A DNA stretch of 64,000 bases from Mesocentrotus franciscanus. Taxonomy: Eukaryota > Echinodermata > Echinoidea > Camarodonta > Strongylocentrotidae. The stretch is taken from positions 6,012,496 to 6,076,495 of the forward strand of contig CP137668.1 of NCBI GenBank assembly GCA_037976565.1. Direction: 5' to 3'. Below, in pieces: positions 24,853-38,781 of this stretch. The notes under the pieces are model-generated. The model ran no database searches, was not told the DNA's origin, and worked only from the letters and a program-made list of their open reading frames with translations. Position 1 is the first letter of the stretch; the number at the start of each line of letters is the position of its first letter. The translations under genes and the position numbers were made by a program.

Positions 24853-26339
24853 AATGTCCCGTCTGGTTTTCATTCATTCACTGATAATTCACGTATCACC
24901 ATTATACCAAATTTTCCTGTGGATATACAATGGATTTTTTTTCTTCATTTCTTAAAAAAGAAGTACATATTACATTTCAACTCCTTGAATGTTTAACAGA
25001 GAAGGGAAATATATGCTTGGCACACTCAGTCACACGTGCTTATGATAACCCATGAAAGCTGATAATTTGCTTATTTCCATTGGCGTACCGAACTGGTACT
25101 AAGTAACGTACAATGTGGTAGAATCACCTCCATATCATCAATCAGGATCTATCGAAAGTCTATCAAGTTCGCAGACGCCCCATATAAAGGCACGTTAATT
25201 CTTTAACACATAATTCTATTCTAGGATGTCCAGGAAGTCAGACTTCTGGCGGTTTCGAGAAACACCTCCCTAATTTCATATGCGATTTCTTTGTTTCATT
25301 ATTACGAAGAAGCCAATGGCGATTAATTACCTTATTTTGTTACATTATTCATGTCTTCTCCTTGACGCCATTGTTTCATGTATACCGATGTGGATATTCC
25401 GATATGATCTCATTAAAAATATTAAAAAATGTTCATCGATCTGGCAAGGTCTCTCGGCCAGTGGCAGTAAATTATGCCGTCCAAGATTCATTGATTCAAA
25501 GTTTAATATGATAAAGAGGATGAAGGCGACATGGCTATCAGATTAGAACGATAACCAAGGTCATCGTAGTATGACTCTCCGAAAGAAGACGAAGAAGAGA
25601 GATAACAAGGTTTAGGTTTGATGGGGGCAACCAACTGTCTATACCCTACTGTAGTTCTAAAGATATTTTGGAAAGAACTTAGTATTATAGGCCTTTTCTC
25701 TCAAATGAATGTCCTGAAAATTTAGCGACATAGCTGCTGAATAAGAGATTTACATTTTTGTAATGCCTATGGCTTTCGTTTTGTTTTGTTTTTCTTTTTT
25801 AAATGTGTACACGAAGCATACTTGATAAATATGGTCATTATTATATTTCTTGTGAATTATTTTTCACATGGTATTCGTTTTCTACGTTTTACAGATATTT
25901 TATAGCACTCATATTATACCCACAAAGGTACCTTTAATATTGTGTAATACTCAGTGCCTCGCCACCTGTCGCTCATGGACATATGCATATCCTTAGATTT
26001 AGAGAGGGGCATTTTGTGAAAAAAGGGTTATTGGAGCACCCGAAGGGGAGAAAACGGTAAAAGGTTAGTTAGGGTAGGGTGTTTACATCAGAGAGGTATG
26101 GATGTCTGAAGGAGAAAAATTCCGCCATAATTTAATCTTGACTTTACAATTCTGTGTTATTATGAGGCCATACATCGCAATTCAATAATACTGACCATCC
26201 TGACGTCTCAGGCAGAATCTAGATTAAATTAATTATACACCCTAGATGCACTTGGGTCGTACGACATATGCTTGGTGACGATTGTCCGGCGGTCACTTTA
26301 CTCCATTAATCATGTTAATCGAATTCTTATCGTCGACCC
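24853..26339. other. No feature seen
   Basis: The frame 25280-25546 has no recognisable domain. Confidence 0.55.
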
Positions 26340-26425
26340 TGGACCTATTTCCATACCCAACCCTGACCCTAAACATAACCCTAAACCAAACCCAAAACAT
26401 AATCGCAGCTCAAAACCTAACACTA
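26340..26425. repeat. Degenerate CCCTAA-like patch
   Basis: AACCCTGACCCTAAACATAA and CCCTAAACCAAACCC resemble the animal telomere unit but are irregular. A second, weaker patch lies at 26650-26745 beyond the ATT run. It is interstitial and not a chromosome end. Confidence 0.45.
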
Positions 26426-26427
26426 TG

Positions 26428-26650
<223 letters not shown>

Positions 26651-26749
26651 ATAACCCAAAACCAAACCCAAAACACAGTCTTAGCCCTAAACATAAACCT
26701 GAACCTAACACAAAACACAATCACAGCTCAAAACCTACCCCTGAACCTC

Positions 26750-28525
26750 TGACAAAATTAAAGCAAATGTCGGAGGAGCAAAATGGTGTATCGTCTGCCC
26801 TTGATATGCAGTTAGAGCTTATGGTTGCTGCTTCCCCTGCCATGCCCCCATCCTTGAGCATACATTGAATACATTGTATAACTATTGTGTATGCCAATCA
26901 TGTTCCAATTTCAAAACAGCATTGTAATTCAATCACATTTGACATTGGCGTCTTACAGGTCAAAATTGATTGGTACACACCCTTCGCATGTCTCTACGCA
27001 TACAACGTTGCATTTCCTTGCCCGAGCTGGCCCGTAGCATTGGCAAATCATATTTATGTACATCGTAATAGAATGCACCGCTGAAGCAAATGTATTCACA
27101 GACTTTTATTGAGTGGAAATTGAAGGATTTTCTTCGCAGCGCTAACTTAAATATAAATCCAGCAAGAAACGTCAGGTTTTCTTTCCTTTAGCTTGAATGG
27201 TGTTTGAATTTTCTTACTGTTATTCTGTAAATTGAACACCGACGCAGAATTTAAGTTTTATATTATGTACATAGTCATATATTCTAACACTATATATATT
27301 TTTCGTGTACATCTATGTGAGTGTGTGTGTTTTGTGTGGAAATATGTAACTTAAAAACAAATATTGGAATATGATTATTAATAATTTATATAACACGTGT
27401 AATAATCGTTATGTCTCCAAAGCTTTGAACTTCCTCACCAATTTATTTCATCGAGCATTAATGTTTGGGATTTGGAACGATCGGTTTCACAAAGGACAAG
27501 AATTGATAGAAACTTATATCACATTACATGTAGTAATGTTTTCTGCCACTGTAGTAACTCTTGTAGTGTGATTCCACCCCATGTCTTAATATTCCCCTTC
27601 CAGTTAGTTCTTGGTTTCTCTATTGATTTGTTACATTCTTCTTTTCAATATTAGCTCCATTACTATACTCACTTATATAATTAAATAGATAAAGAATTAA
27701 GAAGAAAATGTGATAATTTTGCTACGTTGAATTAACTTTGCCGAGAAAGGCTGTTTACAGCACGAATCTTCTGTCACTATAGTTACTTGATATGCTGTGT
27801 TTTAACATATTATTACAGGGTCTTTTTTATTTGTACATGTTATAGAATTAAAACAAGGTTGAGCGTACCTCGCACTGACTTGCCAAGTTTTGTCCACCCA
27901 TTACAGAGATTGGGAGATACAACGCCATTATAAAAAAAAATGTTGTTTGTCAGAATGTTTTTTCTTAGACATGCGCCACCCTTGCAAAATAAATAAATAA
28001 AATAAATGGTGCCGCCCCTGTGAATACATGGTACAAATGTCTGTGGATACGACTACACCCATCTCCCCTAATGATGATGCTTGTTAGGAAATTGAACTGT
28101 TCAAATGACCAACTATATATTATTAAACAATGCGAGGCTTCAACAGCACACAAAAGCCGTCATTTCAATAATATAAGTAATTTCCTAAATTGCAGCGCTA
28201 TAGATGAATTCGGTTTCATTCATCCTGTGTCTTTTTCAGAAGTTTTATCCTCTATGAATTCAAAGGATAACTCCACTTTCAGAGGTAGCCTTTGAAAGTT
28301 ATTAATTATAGTTGAAAGCAGGGTGAGTGGCTCTGAATAAATCATAGCTCCTTAGAAAGGGATCGGGTTGTTCCATTGATTCTAAAATGGTGACTTCATG
28401 AGGAACGAGCGAGGTTGATGTTGGTTAGGAAATATCCATTGTCTGTTATTTCATTTCGTAAATCCATTTCGTAGTAGTGCGTGTTCTTTTTTGTTCAATC
28501 AACAAACTAATCAACTTTCTGTTCT
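26750..28525. other. No feature seen
   Basis: AT-rich with short chance frames. Confidence 0.55.
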
Positions 28526-28529
28526 TTAA

Positions 28530-29294
28530 CCCTAATAAGGCCGGGGGGCCATCATGGCCCCTTCCGCGATTGTTCTGATTGTTCGGGAACGCATACGGAT
28601 GACGCCCCGCCGCTTCATGACTTTATTCTTTCGAGTCTTGCGCATCTTTTAAAACAATTTTTTTGAAAATCGGACCTACCGTTACAAAGTCACGTGACCT
28701 TTTGTCTTTACATGTCGGCCCGAAAATCGCTCATTTTCGTGATTTGTGTACAAAACATATGGAAATATCATTTTTCCTAAAAGAGATAAAACATTGGTTA
28801 TTTGGTCTTGTTTAAAGTTTAGGTGTTTGTTTTGGGGTCAAAATAGTTAAATTATAGTTAGAAATGAAATAAAACAACAAAAACAATAAAATACATAAGT
28901 TAAAAAAACAATGAAATACATAAGAAATTATCAAAACAAGAGATAACATAAGGAATAACCTAGCTTTCCAAATTTTTTTCGTATTATTATTCCAAATGGT
29001 CTAACAAATATATGTAGTGGAAAAGAAAGCTTAAATATGAAGAATATATGATTTATGGGTAAAAATATGAATTTTTGACCTTATTTGCATAATTTACCAT
29101 AAATATGCAAATGAGTAATTTTTTCAAAAAATTGAAATTGCTATATTATTCTATACACTTCACTTGACATGCATGCAAATTTTCGCGGCGATCGGCCGTT
29201 TCACGGCCGAGATCTTAAGGCCATAATGGCCATAATGGCCATGATGGCCCCCCCCGGCCGTATTAAGAACTCAAATAGCCCGGCCTTATTAGGG
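28530..29294. mobile_element. piggyBac-like non-autonomous element (CCCTAATAAGG ends, TTAA-flanked)
   Basis: A 765-bp element between perfect TTAA at 28526-28529 and 29295-29298. The ends are CCCTAATAAGGCCGGG and CCCGGCCTTATTAGGG, perfect inverted repeats, with subterminal GGCC-rich blocks that also pair (gggggccatcatggcc against ggccatgatggcccccc). CCC-starting ends with TTAA targets are the classic piggyBac pattern. There is no transposase. Confidence 0.85.
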
Positions 29295-29298
29295 TTAA

Positions 29299-30350
29299 GT
29301 GAAATCTACAGCTACCCTGCAAATTTTTCTTTTGTTATTAATAATACAAGTTTATACAAGGAATGCAAATGAATTCATATAATGAAAATTATAATAAAAG
29401 TGACTATAGCATTGCCTTATCACTGTGATTGCCATTGATTGCCCGTTTTCTCTATTTTTTAAGAAAGACTATTGAAAAATTAACTACCCTTTGGGGCCTA
29501 CAACCAGAAGCATAGCTTTCACTTTCCTTATATCTCTCTTGTTTTTAGTTCAGTATTTTAATTTAATGCATTAAAACAATTGGTATGCGGTACTCACTTT
29601 CTTTCTTTTTAGTCTCTGTTAATATAATCCACGTTTATTTATACCATGTACTTTGTGAAATCATTGCAAACTGTTGAATATATGTGAACTGTGAAACAAG
29701 AAACTGAAACTGAAAATGAAGCTGAATTTTCTCATACATGTACGTTTCGGGCGTATGAAATTATACGATCTCATAAGCGAAATGCAACAAATGAAAGACA
29801 CAAACGGATGGGTTGTGTTTACATGCTGTGTTACCATGTCTCATCTGTCATGCCTAGTAACATCTAAATATGGACAGTGACTATAATATATGGCGGCTTT
29901 TTATGGCCGATATATATCTACTGAAGTGTTATTCTGTACATCATAATTGTTATGAAAGTCCATATGACAACTAGAGGTGAAAATATTTATTTTGCCCTTC
30001 AGATTACCCTCGATGTAGAAAGCGTTTCTTTTGTTTGTAAGCTAACGACGTTTGCTCATAGGATTACACGCCAAGGTACAAATTGTTTGTAGACGAAAGT
30101 ATTCATGATCAAACAGTCCCTTTCCCTTTCCCTAGAAAGTGAACTCACTTTTCTCTCTCATTTGTTTTCAACATTGCCCTTGGACTCTATAGTGTATCTA
30201 GTGATTGGAAATATATTCTGGTGAGGCATATCACAAGACTATGAAATATTTTACTGTTTCTTTTTGTATATCGTTCCTTTTCATTGGGCAGTAACAAACT
30301 TAACATTACTTTACATTGTAATTGATGATACTGCTGATGATATTACTCAA
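29299..30350. other. No gene; possible LINE tail at 29640-29730
   Basis: A GAAACTGAAACTGAAAATG tail-like repeat lies at 29699-29720. The rest is unremarkable. Confidence 0.5.
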
Positions 30351-30441
<91 letters not shown>

Positions 30442-31088
30442 TTACTACTACCACTACTACCACCATTACCACCACCACCACCACCACCACCACCATTACT
30501 ACCACCACCACCACCACCACCACCACCACCATTACCACCACCACCACCACCATTACCACCACCACCACCACCATTACCACTACCACCACCACCACCATTA
30601 CCACCATTACCACCACCACCACCACCACCACCACCACCATTACCACCACCACCACCACCACCACCATTACCACCACCACCACCACCACCACCACCATTAC
30701 TACCACCACCACCACCACCACCACCATTACACCACCATCACCACCATTACCACCACCACCACCACCACCACCACCACCACCACCACCACCACCACCACCA
30801 CCACCATTACCACCACCACCACCACCACCACCATCACCACCACCACCACCACCACCACCACCATTACCACCACCACTCTACCACCACCACCACTCTACCA
30901 CCACCACCACCACCACCACTCTACCACCACCACCACTACTACTACTATTATTATTATTACCTACTACTACTACTACTACTACTACTATTAATACTACTGC
31001 TACTTCTACTACTACTACTACTATTATTACTACTACTACTACTACTACTTCTTCTTCTACTACTACTAATACTACTACTACTACTACA
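30351..31088. repeat. Giant imperfect ACT/ACC trinucleotide array (about 738 bp)
   Basis: It begins with about 90 bp of pure ACT, shifts to ACC runs broken by ATT (reading ACCATT), then CTCTACCACC units, and returns to ACT near 30935 with ATT and TTC interruptions. Reading frames across it produce polythreonine, polyproline, polyhistidine or polyvaline and are not genes. It ends against a LINE fragment at 31090. Confidence 0.97.
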
Positions 31089-31089
31089 A

Positions 31090-31300
31090 CAAATACAAAA
31101 AAAAACAAATACAACTGGAATTCCTTACCAGACTCAGCAGTCAGAGCAACAAGTGTAAATCAGTTCAAATCCATCCTTGGGAAATATTGGTACAGCCACA
31201 CCCTTGAGTACAGTCCATACCAGAGAGATAGCATTACCTGGAGGGGCAAATAAGTTTATCTTTATGCCTCAACATCAAAGTAATCAAAGTAAGTAAGTAA
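31090..31300 (+). mobile_element. 5'-truncated LINE 3' end next to the trinucleotide array
   Basis: The frame ending at 31253 reads WNSLPDSAVRATSVNQFKSI then LGKYW before a stop, matching the C-terminal WN-LP...FK motif of LINE polyproteins. The tail at about 31275-31300 repeats TCAAAGTAA and AAGTAAGTAA. It meets the minus-strand LINE at 31301 tail to tail. The long polythreonine frame upstream is just the microsatellite read through. Confidence 0.65.
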
Positions 31301-32030
31301 TATAATAATGATAATTAGATCATATTTTTATATAGCGCAGCTACTTCTGCGCTTTGAAGAAAACAAAACTCCTCTAACAGTTTACAGATATACAATAAAA
31401 ACTATTCAAAAGCTCCTGAAAACAAGTGTGTCTTCAACAAAACTTGGAAGACAGCAACAGACGAGGCTTTTTGTTATGTCCAGTGGTAGGATATTCCAAA
31501 GCTTTGAGGCGGCGCAACTGAAAGCGTAGTCTCCAAGAATTATTGTTGTTTTTGTGTGAAGTAGCTTTAGAAGCAGCTTGTCCTGTGTACTTCGTAAATT
31601 ATGTGCACATAGATGTGATTTAAAAGATATTAATTCAGACAAATAATATGGGGCTTGGCTATTCAATGCTTTATAAACAAGCTAAAGTCTCCTAAATGCA
31701 ATTTTATGCCTTATTGGCAACCAATGTAACTTACTTAAAACAGGTGTAATATGGGAAAGTTTTTAGGAATTGGACACAAGTCATACACATGCATTCTGAA
31801 CACACTGCAACTTGATATTTTGTGAATCTGGCAAGCCAAAAAATAACCCATTACAATAATCAAGCCTACTGCTAATAAATGCATGGACAAGGCTTTCAGT
31901 GTTTTCCGGTCTACAAGTGTAAGTACATGTATTTACGAATGTGACGGAGATTCAAGCCAGCATATACCAAGATTTCTCACAGAACTTGACGGTTTTACTT
32001 CTGAGTCTCCAACTTTTACATGATTAATAT
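31301..32030 (-). mobile_element. L2-like LINE fragment (C-terminal RT region and 3' end)
   Basis: Minus strand carries SSRLDYCNGLFFGLPDS (about 31840), VLSKLHWLPIRHKIAFR (about 31710), YKALNSQAPYYLSEL (about 31650), and GDYAFSCAASKLWNILP (about 31540), the C-terminal signature of L2/CR1 LINEs. Upstream is a remnant VRNLG (about 31970), apparently joined across an internal deletion. The 3' end shows AGCTGCGCTATATAAAA, typical of L2-type 3' ends. Stops and frameshifts show it is inactive. Confidence 0.83.
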
Positions 32031-33624
32031 TTAACAACAACAACAACAACAACTACTACTACTACTAATACTTCTATTACTACAACTACTACAATAATAA
32101 TTACAATGAAAATAATAACATTACAAATATTAACAATAACAATGATAGTAATAGTGGTGAAAGTAATGGAAATAATAATATTTTTTGATAATTACACTAT
32201 GTTTCCTCTATCGAATTCATTTACCACGCAAATTGCTCAAAATGGTCAACATTGTTTCTTGTTATATAGTACTGTTTTAATCTCTCTCTCTCTCTCTCTC
32301 TGTCTGTCTTTAGTGTCGTGTACATGACATTTCTTCAAAAGTTATTCGAACCCAAAGGCCAATACCAGACACATTAGGAGGCGCTAAGAGATGATAGCGC
32401 CTAAAATCAGACTGGTTTTATTGATCGTTTTGAAGTGTTTGTGCATCGGGAGGGTAAAACGCCGAAAGAGGGGGAGGTAATAAACTGAAGGGGGATGTTG
32501 ATAACGGGGAGGGGAAAAAACGACTGTTTATCGCATGTGTTAAAAGAACAAAACGGTGTTTGTGTTTGAAAGGAAAATACGACGGAGCGTTGTTCATGAA
32601 AAAAAAGTATTCGAAGATGTTACATCGGATTGTTCCCCCTCTCTCTCTCTGTTTAAAAGGCGTCTTGTGTATTGGAGGAGAGTCAAATAACTTCATAAGT
32701 GTCGAATAAACTAAGTGTGTCAGAGTCTCCACCTTCCTCGAAGTTGAACAAAGCTTTCCTACTCGAGGATTTATTTGCTCTGAGCATGCTGAAAGCATCG
32801 TTAAATTAATTGTATGCGGAAGTTGGCAAACACGCCACGCGTTTGGAATGTAATTTTGGTCATTCCTTCACCATGTGTCTGTTTAGACTTGGATTTCATG
32901 GATATAAACGTGCTTTAAGGAACACTTACTTCAACAATTGAGAGGAGGACGTACATGTAGCTTGTGTTTGAAATTTCAAAGGTAAAGAGAGAGAGAGAGA
33001 GAGAAAACAAACGTTGTTTTTGAAAAATCTGGGCACTATTTTGTGTGATCGTGATGATTATTCTGACGAAATACGGTATTTTGAGCGATTTGGGCAGATT
33101 GGACTTTCATATAAATTACACGCATCTCTAACAGGTGTTATCACGTCAGTATTTTACGTCTATGATTCACGTATATGTAAAATGATTTTTAAAAGTATAT
33201 CAACACTCAAAAGATAGTAATACTATATCATTATATTATTTAAAGTAAAGTATATCACTCACAAATTATTATAATATGATATCATATTATTTCTTTGAGC
33301 TGTAAAGCATTTCCAAGTTAATACACCTTGTTTACTTTCTTGTGTAAACTATTTGCACATTGCCTTGGAGACGCTACAATGTTCATTATTCTGAATTTTT
33401 TGTCATAACCACTTGATAAAGACGTAATGTACGTCAAAAATTCGTGACCTATTAAAACAGTGGGATTTAAAGCATGACAATTCTCTTCTTCATCATTCTT
33501 TAACAAGATATTATGTTATGTACATGATTGACGTGTACATGCATGTATAGGCTTATCTTATCATTATAATCTATGATATATATGTAGTGTATCATTGTAT
33601 TCAGGGTGTGATTATGTCTTGGAC
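32031..33624. other. No gene; short AAC/ACT and CT runs
   Basis: AAC and ACT trinucleotides at 32032-32090, CT run at 32281-32300, GA run at 32986-33004. The frame 32418-32798 (minus) is not protein-like. Confidence 0.55.
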
Positions 33625-33721
33625 TCTTGGAGGGGCATTATGTTATCTCCATGAGATACGAACCTCCGTCATTTTAGAAAATTAGATTCTCTAAATCAGT
33701 GATTATCAAAACTATCATAAC
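33625..33721. repeat. About 97-bp dispersed repeat, copy 1
   Basis: TTATCTCCATGAGATACGAA, CCTCCGTCATTTTA and CTAAATCAGTGATTATCAAA match the copy at 35247-35344. Confidence 0.8.
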
Positions 33722-35146
33722 ATCTATCCCGATGTCAACTAACGTTCTCTTTTTCTCAGTGCAGAATGCACCCCAACAAATGAACTTTCACCATTTCATA
33801 TGGTATGTACTCAACGACCCCAGTTTCATATGGGATAAACATGTCCAGTCTCTTCATGCTAAACAAGAAAACATGGAACTCTCATACCCCTCATCCTATT
33901 GCACACATTCTGGGAAAAGGCCTGTCATGAATATCTTGCAATTTGCAAATCTTATTATCCATCTACAATACCCTATTCCAATCAGGTATTCATATTTTTA
34001 GATCCACTTCCAACTTAATCGTGGGTCGAAGCATGGTCGAAGCTATGGTGTTATTTGCCTTCCAACTAACTCTTTGTGGTCTAGCTGTAGCGAACTCTGT
34101 ATGTATATTTGTCTAAGAACCATGCGTGGTTGCCTAGAGTTACATCCATCAGGATCACGTGATCACCCACGCACGGGATGTAAGGCGAACATTTTAGAAA
34201 GTGGAATCAAGTGTATGGATGTGGTGATAGGGAAATCATAACGGATATTAGAAAAATGTTTGATCGATTTTGTCTGTGCATATATAATTATATGAGCATA
34301 ATTTGAAAACTTGTCAAATGCGCAGTTTATCGACGGATGCTCGATTGTTTTCCTCTCACGTTCCATTTGATTCGTTTATACATGTATGTGGCTGTTAGGA
34401 GTGAAATAAAGTAGACTTACTAGAATTCACGGGGAAATATATAGGAAATAGCATGTGGAGGAACTGAAACTCGAATGGGAAAGTATGCGCTTTTAGAATG
34501 GAAAAAAAAGGCAGTCAGCCAGTTATAGATAGGAGTACAGTACGTGCGTTAGTATGTACTGTCTATGACCCCCGCCCTTTTTTGATCATGGGAATGTATC
34601 CGAATGTTCATATCACCATACGATGGAGTTAACTCCTTGGTTATAAGGTATCCTATCGTGTATACTCGGATTCATTAAAATGCAGTCTGCATCGAAAGGC
34701 CAATGCCCTATTCAGTTCCCTTCGGCATTGCCTTGCTCCGGTATCCCTCCGGTTATTTTCGATTCGATATGTCACAATCTATCTGAGCTGACTGCCGATA
34801 TTATATTAAGTATTTGTGATTTTTAGGATGCGATAGAAAGTGTACTTCGTCAGGACGCCGACCTTTCATCGTTCATTATCTAAAATGCAAGGTACCCTGA
34901 ATCCATGCTTATTTTCTCTTAAAGAATCAGATGATCTTTCTTCGTCTTAAAAGATGTAAATAAGGGTATCTTGACATGTATGTAAAATGTTTTCATTTCT
35001 GACAAATCTATATTCTGCAGTAACCTTTCATCGTTTCTGGCTTTTTTTTACCAAGTTCATATTGGAGAAAAAAAAATTAGTCGATGAAGAGATTATGCTA
35101 TTGTCAGTGTTATTGCAATGGTTGTAATTTTGTTGTTAGCAGTATA

Positions 35147-35427
35147 GGAATATCAAATAGAAAACTTCTCTTTAAAATCTGTTATGATGCTTTTTATTCC
35201 ATCCTTTTATCCCCTCTCCCTCTATCTCGGAATCTCCAATCAATAATCTTGGAGGGACGTTATGTTATCTCCATGAGATACGAACCTCCGCAATTTTCAT
35301 AAAATTAGAATCCCTAAATCAGTGATTATGAAAATTATCATAAATATGCTAATAGGAATATCAATATAATATTTCTCTTTATAATGCTTTGTCCCATCCT
35401 TTTACCCCCCTCTCCTTCTTTCTCAGA
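35147..35427. repeat. Dispersed repeat copy 2 (35247-35344) inside a duplicated CT-rich block
   Basis: Contains the block matching 33625-33721. It is bracketed by two copies, about 205 bp apart, of AGGAATATCAA...TTCTCTTTA...CATCCTTTTA-CCCC-TCTC (35147 and 35353). The matching 97-bp block may be an insertion or part of a longer repeat unit. Confidence 0.7.
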
Positions 35428-38400
35428 AGTAAAATAAATCCTCACTTCGTCTAATTATCATCGCCTTCATTGATGTAGGATAATTTTAAATGCCAGGACA
35501 ACTTACTTTGATTTCGGGTAGATTATACTTATTTCTGTTTCATCTGCTCTAAGATTGTAGAGTCTTTGAAGTGTACATGTAGCTATAAACTTGGCTTTAT
35601 GAAAACATCAAAGGAATTACTTCCTACCGGGTATCAACTCATCAAGCCTTTCACTACACACAACAAGTTCGCATCACAAGCTATCTACTACACCCAACCA
35701 ACCATTAACAATATATTTCATAAAATAATAATGTAACAAACTGTTTGCTAAAGATAACCCGCTGCGGTTTTAAGTAAAAGTGAAAAGTGTACTCTACCTC
35801 AACGTTTTAAATAACATCTACTTGCATTATTTTATTGCAACTGTTATCTATAGACGGTCTGTTTCAGTGTTCGGATACATGTCCTGTTTGTCATCCTCCT
35901 TCTTATTCTCTCTCTCTCTCTCTCTCTCACTCACTCTTTTCCCTCTTTGTATACATTGATATAGTTTTGTGCCCTATGCCACACACCTGTATCCCCTTCC
36001 ATCTCACTCCCTCTTCCTAGCTCGCTCCCCGTCCCCATCCTCTATCCCTCCCCCGTTAATATTTTAATATCAGACATAATAAAGGGTAGCCCTGTGTAGT
36101 GTGCCCCATTCCTCTCAGTCATAAAGTGTCACATATTTATGCAATGTCTTTCACGCGTTTATTATAATTTATATACAAATGTATATATTATTATCCCTCT
36201 CTCATTTTTCTGTATTTATTTATATAAATCTGTGACATACCTTTCAACACTAATCCCTCTCTCTCTTTCATTTTTGCAATAATTTGTGCCACGTTTTTTA
36301 CCCCTGTCTCCCCTCTTCTTTCTCAGTCTCACTCGCTCAACCTGGCCCTGTATCATGTATATTCACGGATATAATTATATATATATATAAATCTCTCCCT
36401 CCTCTCTCTCTCTCTCCCCATCTCTCTCCCTCTCTCTGTCTCTCTCTTTCCCGTCTTTCTCTCTCTCTCCCCTATTTTTGTTTTGTTTATCTTTTCACTC
36501 TTATCATTTTGTTCCGTCCGTGGCAAATGCATGAATGCGTGCAGACAGCAGCCAGAACGATATCAAACGACGCTATATCAATACAGAAAACCGCGCTCTG
36601 GTGAAAATGTCAAAATACTCGAGGGGGTCTGCACAGGGATATGCCGGAATTGATGGAGCTTGTGTAGGGACTGTATTAGAGCTATAAAGTGGCGCCACGG
36701 ATCACGATATCTACAGCCGCGGCTCCGCGCCATACTTGGTATTTTGATCCTATTTAATTGGTTGGTTAACTACCATAATCATAAACTCCTATAAGTTTTA
36801 TGATTCGAGGTAAAATGTGAAACGACGGTGTGATTAGAGCATTAATGTAATAGCTTGAGACAATTTACCATCTAGTCGAAGTGTACTTACTGATATAGTA
36901 AACTCGCAATGATTACTGGAATGTGCTCAAGTACACAGTGTATCATTTTCTGTTTATTATGTCTCCGAATACAGCATACGCAAAATATAACAGATTTTGT
37001 GACAACGTGTGACTCTTGGAAACAGTATTCACCTCATCGACATGTAATATGGCTTTTAAATTTCAATACTTTTAAGGTAGTTTTAGACGAATGTCTCAGT
37101 AATAGTTTCTTTCATTTCTATGGTTTTGGACATTTTTGGATCACGAGTCTAAGAATTTTTGTAGAGATTTTCCTGACATTCCAAGCTAAATTGATACAGA
37201 ACTCACGTATTTTCATAACCATTTCGTAATGTTGAGTAGCACTTTTATACATGACATAAACCATGACACAACATTCATTTAGCACGTTCTTTCTGCCAAT
37301 TTATATTAAATTTGTATACATAAATGTTCTTTTAGCACATAATGTATGAAAATCACGTTTAGCATGAATGACAATAGAGTACAAAGATGCGGTTTTTTGA
37401 AAGCAGAATAATTTTCCAAATTGCGTTTTAAACAATGCCCATGGAGGCATATAGATAATAAACAATGCAACCTGGAGGCATATAGATAATATGAAATGCA
37501 ACTAGGGACGACGAACGTGGTTATTTTCTTAGAATCTGTCCTTCGAAATTTAATCAGCCATGAATGTTTTAGTGATCGCGAGTGAAAGCTGTCTTTAAAA
37601 GGCTGATAAATATAGTGCGGACACAGGGGGCGGGGGATAGCAATATTGTTATAAAACTGCTTTAATTAGGACCTTAACAACCAAAGTATATTCATTCAAG
37701 TTGTGCACAGGTTGGAAAACAATTGAATAAGATCTTTATAATTGCGTATCTATCGCTATAGCCTTTTTTTGTTGTATTGACTCTTTACACACTCCCCATT
37801 TCAACTGCTCCAGACGACTTATGGCACTGGTCGCTGGCGTAGATAGCAACGCATCGCGTCACTACGGAGAAGCCGGCGGGCTCGGCTGGCCAACAACACC
37901 ACCGGTATATCGTGCCAATTATTTCTACTCTCGCATAATGTGCGCCCTTATAACGGCGCGCTGCAGCAACACTCATCACTTTCATTAGTTTTTTCAGCCG
38001 GTAAATGAAAGAGCGAGAGATCCATTTGAAAGACAATGTAGTCGCATCAGGAGCGCTCAGTGTAAACAACCGTTACTTTAAGAGGTATGCAAATAGTGGT
38101 TTATATTATGTGTGTTGTTAATGGAAGTATCATTTGCCTTTAGACTCATCAACTATGGATGTTTACACGAAAGTCCAAAGCTCGTCACTTTTTTCTATGG
38201 ATGTTCTTGCCAGACATTTTATACAAGGTTTCTAAAATCCACATCGCTGATTGGAGTTAAACAGTAATTCGACTGTTTCTTTACTGCTTTTTGCATGGCA
38301 TTGAATATATTTAACCCGTCACATAGATACTGAGATAAAGTCAAGTGGATTTATCGCATGGAGACAGACGTATGCCAGTGTTTCGGGAATACCCATTTCC

Positions 38401-38781
38401 CCCTGATCTATAAAGGATATTCTGGTCTAACAACCGACCACTATATAAGTGAAAAGTAAGTGTTAGATACCAGTATATGGACCTATGTACAGATTGGTAA
38501 TAAAACAATTCATCTACATACCCATCTATTTTTCCTTTGGTCTAAAATTCGTTGAGCGATGGAGACAGAATATTAGATGTTTATATTATAAAGATGTACT
38601 TTCTCTATACCTAAGTAATTATAAGATAGTTCGTGTTTTTTTGTGTTTATATAATTACCAATCATAATCAAATGATACGTTGTATTTGAGGACTGTATAA
38701 AGCTAAATTGACTGGAAATTCATTTGTAATGGATGTAGTAATTTGATTTTGTTTCCAGTTAACCTATACATGATAGAAGTA
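35428..38781. other. No gene proven; CT runs and a GC-rich patch at 37790-38060
   Basis: CT runs at 35908-35929 and 36395-36470. A 34-bp tandem pair (GGAGGCATATAGATAATA) lies at about 37440-37495. The patch 37790-38060 has raised GC and a 94-residue minus-strand frame with no known domain; it could be a conserved element or promoter but is unproven. Confidence 0.45.

Noticed and set aside
30264..31253. 329-residue polythreonine/proline frame and its relatives
   Set aside because: It is the trinucleotide array. Only its last 50 codons are meaningful, as a LINE remnant.
37785..38069. 94-residue minus-strand frame in GC-rich sequence
   Set aside because: No family similarity that I can see and no splice or start context.
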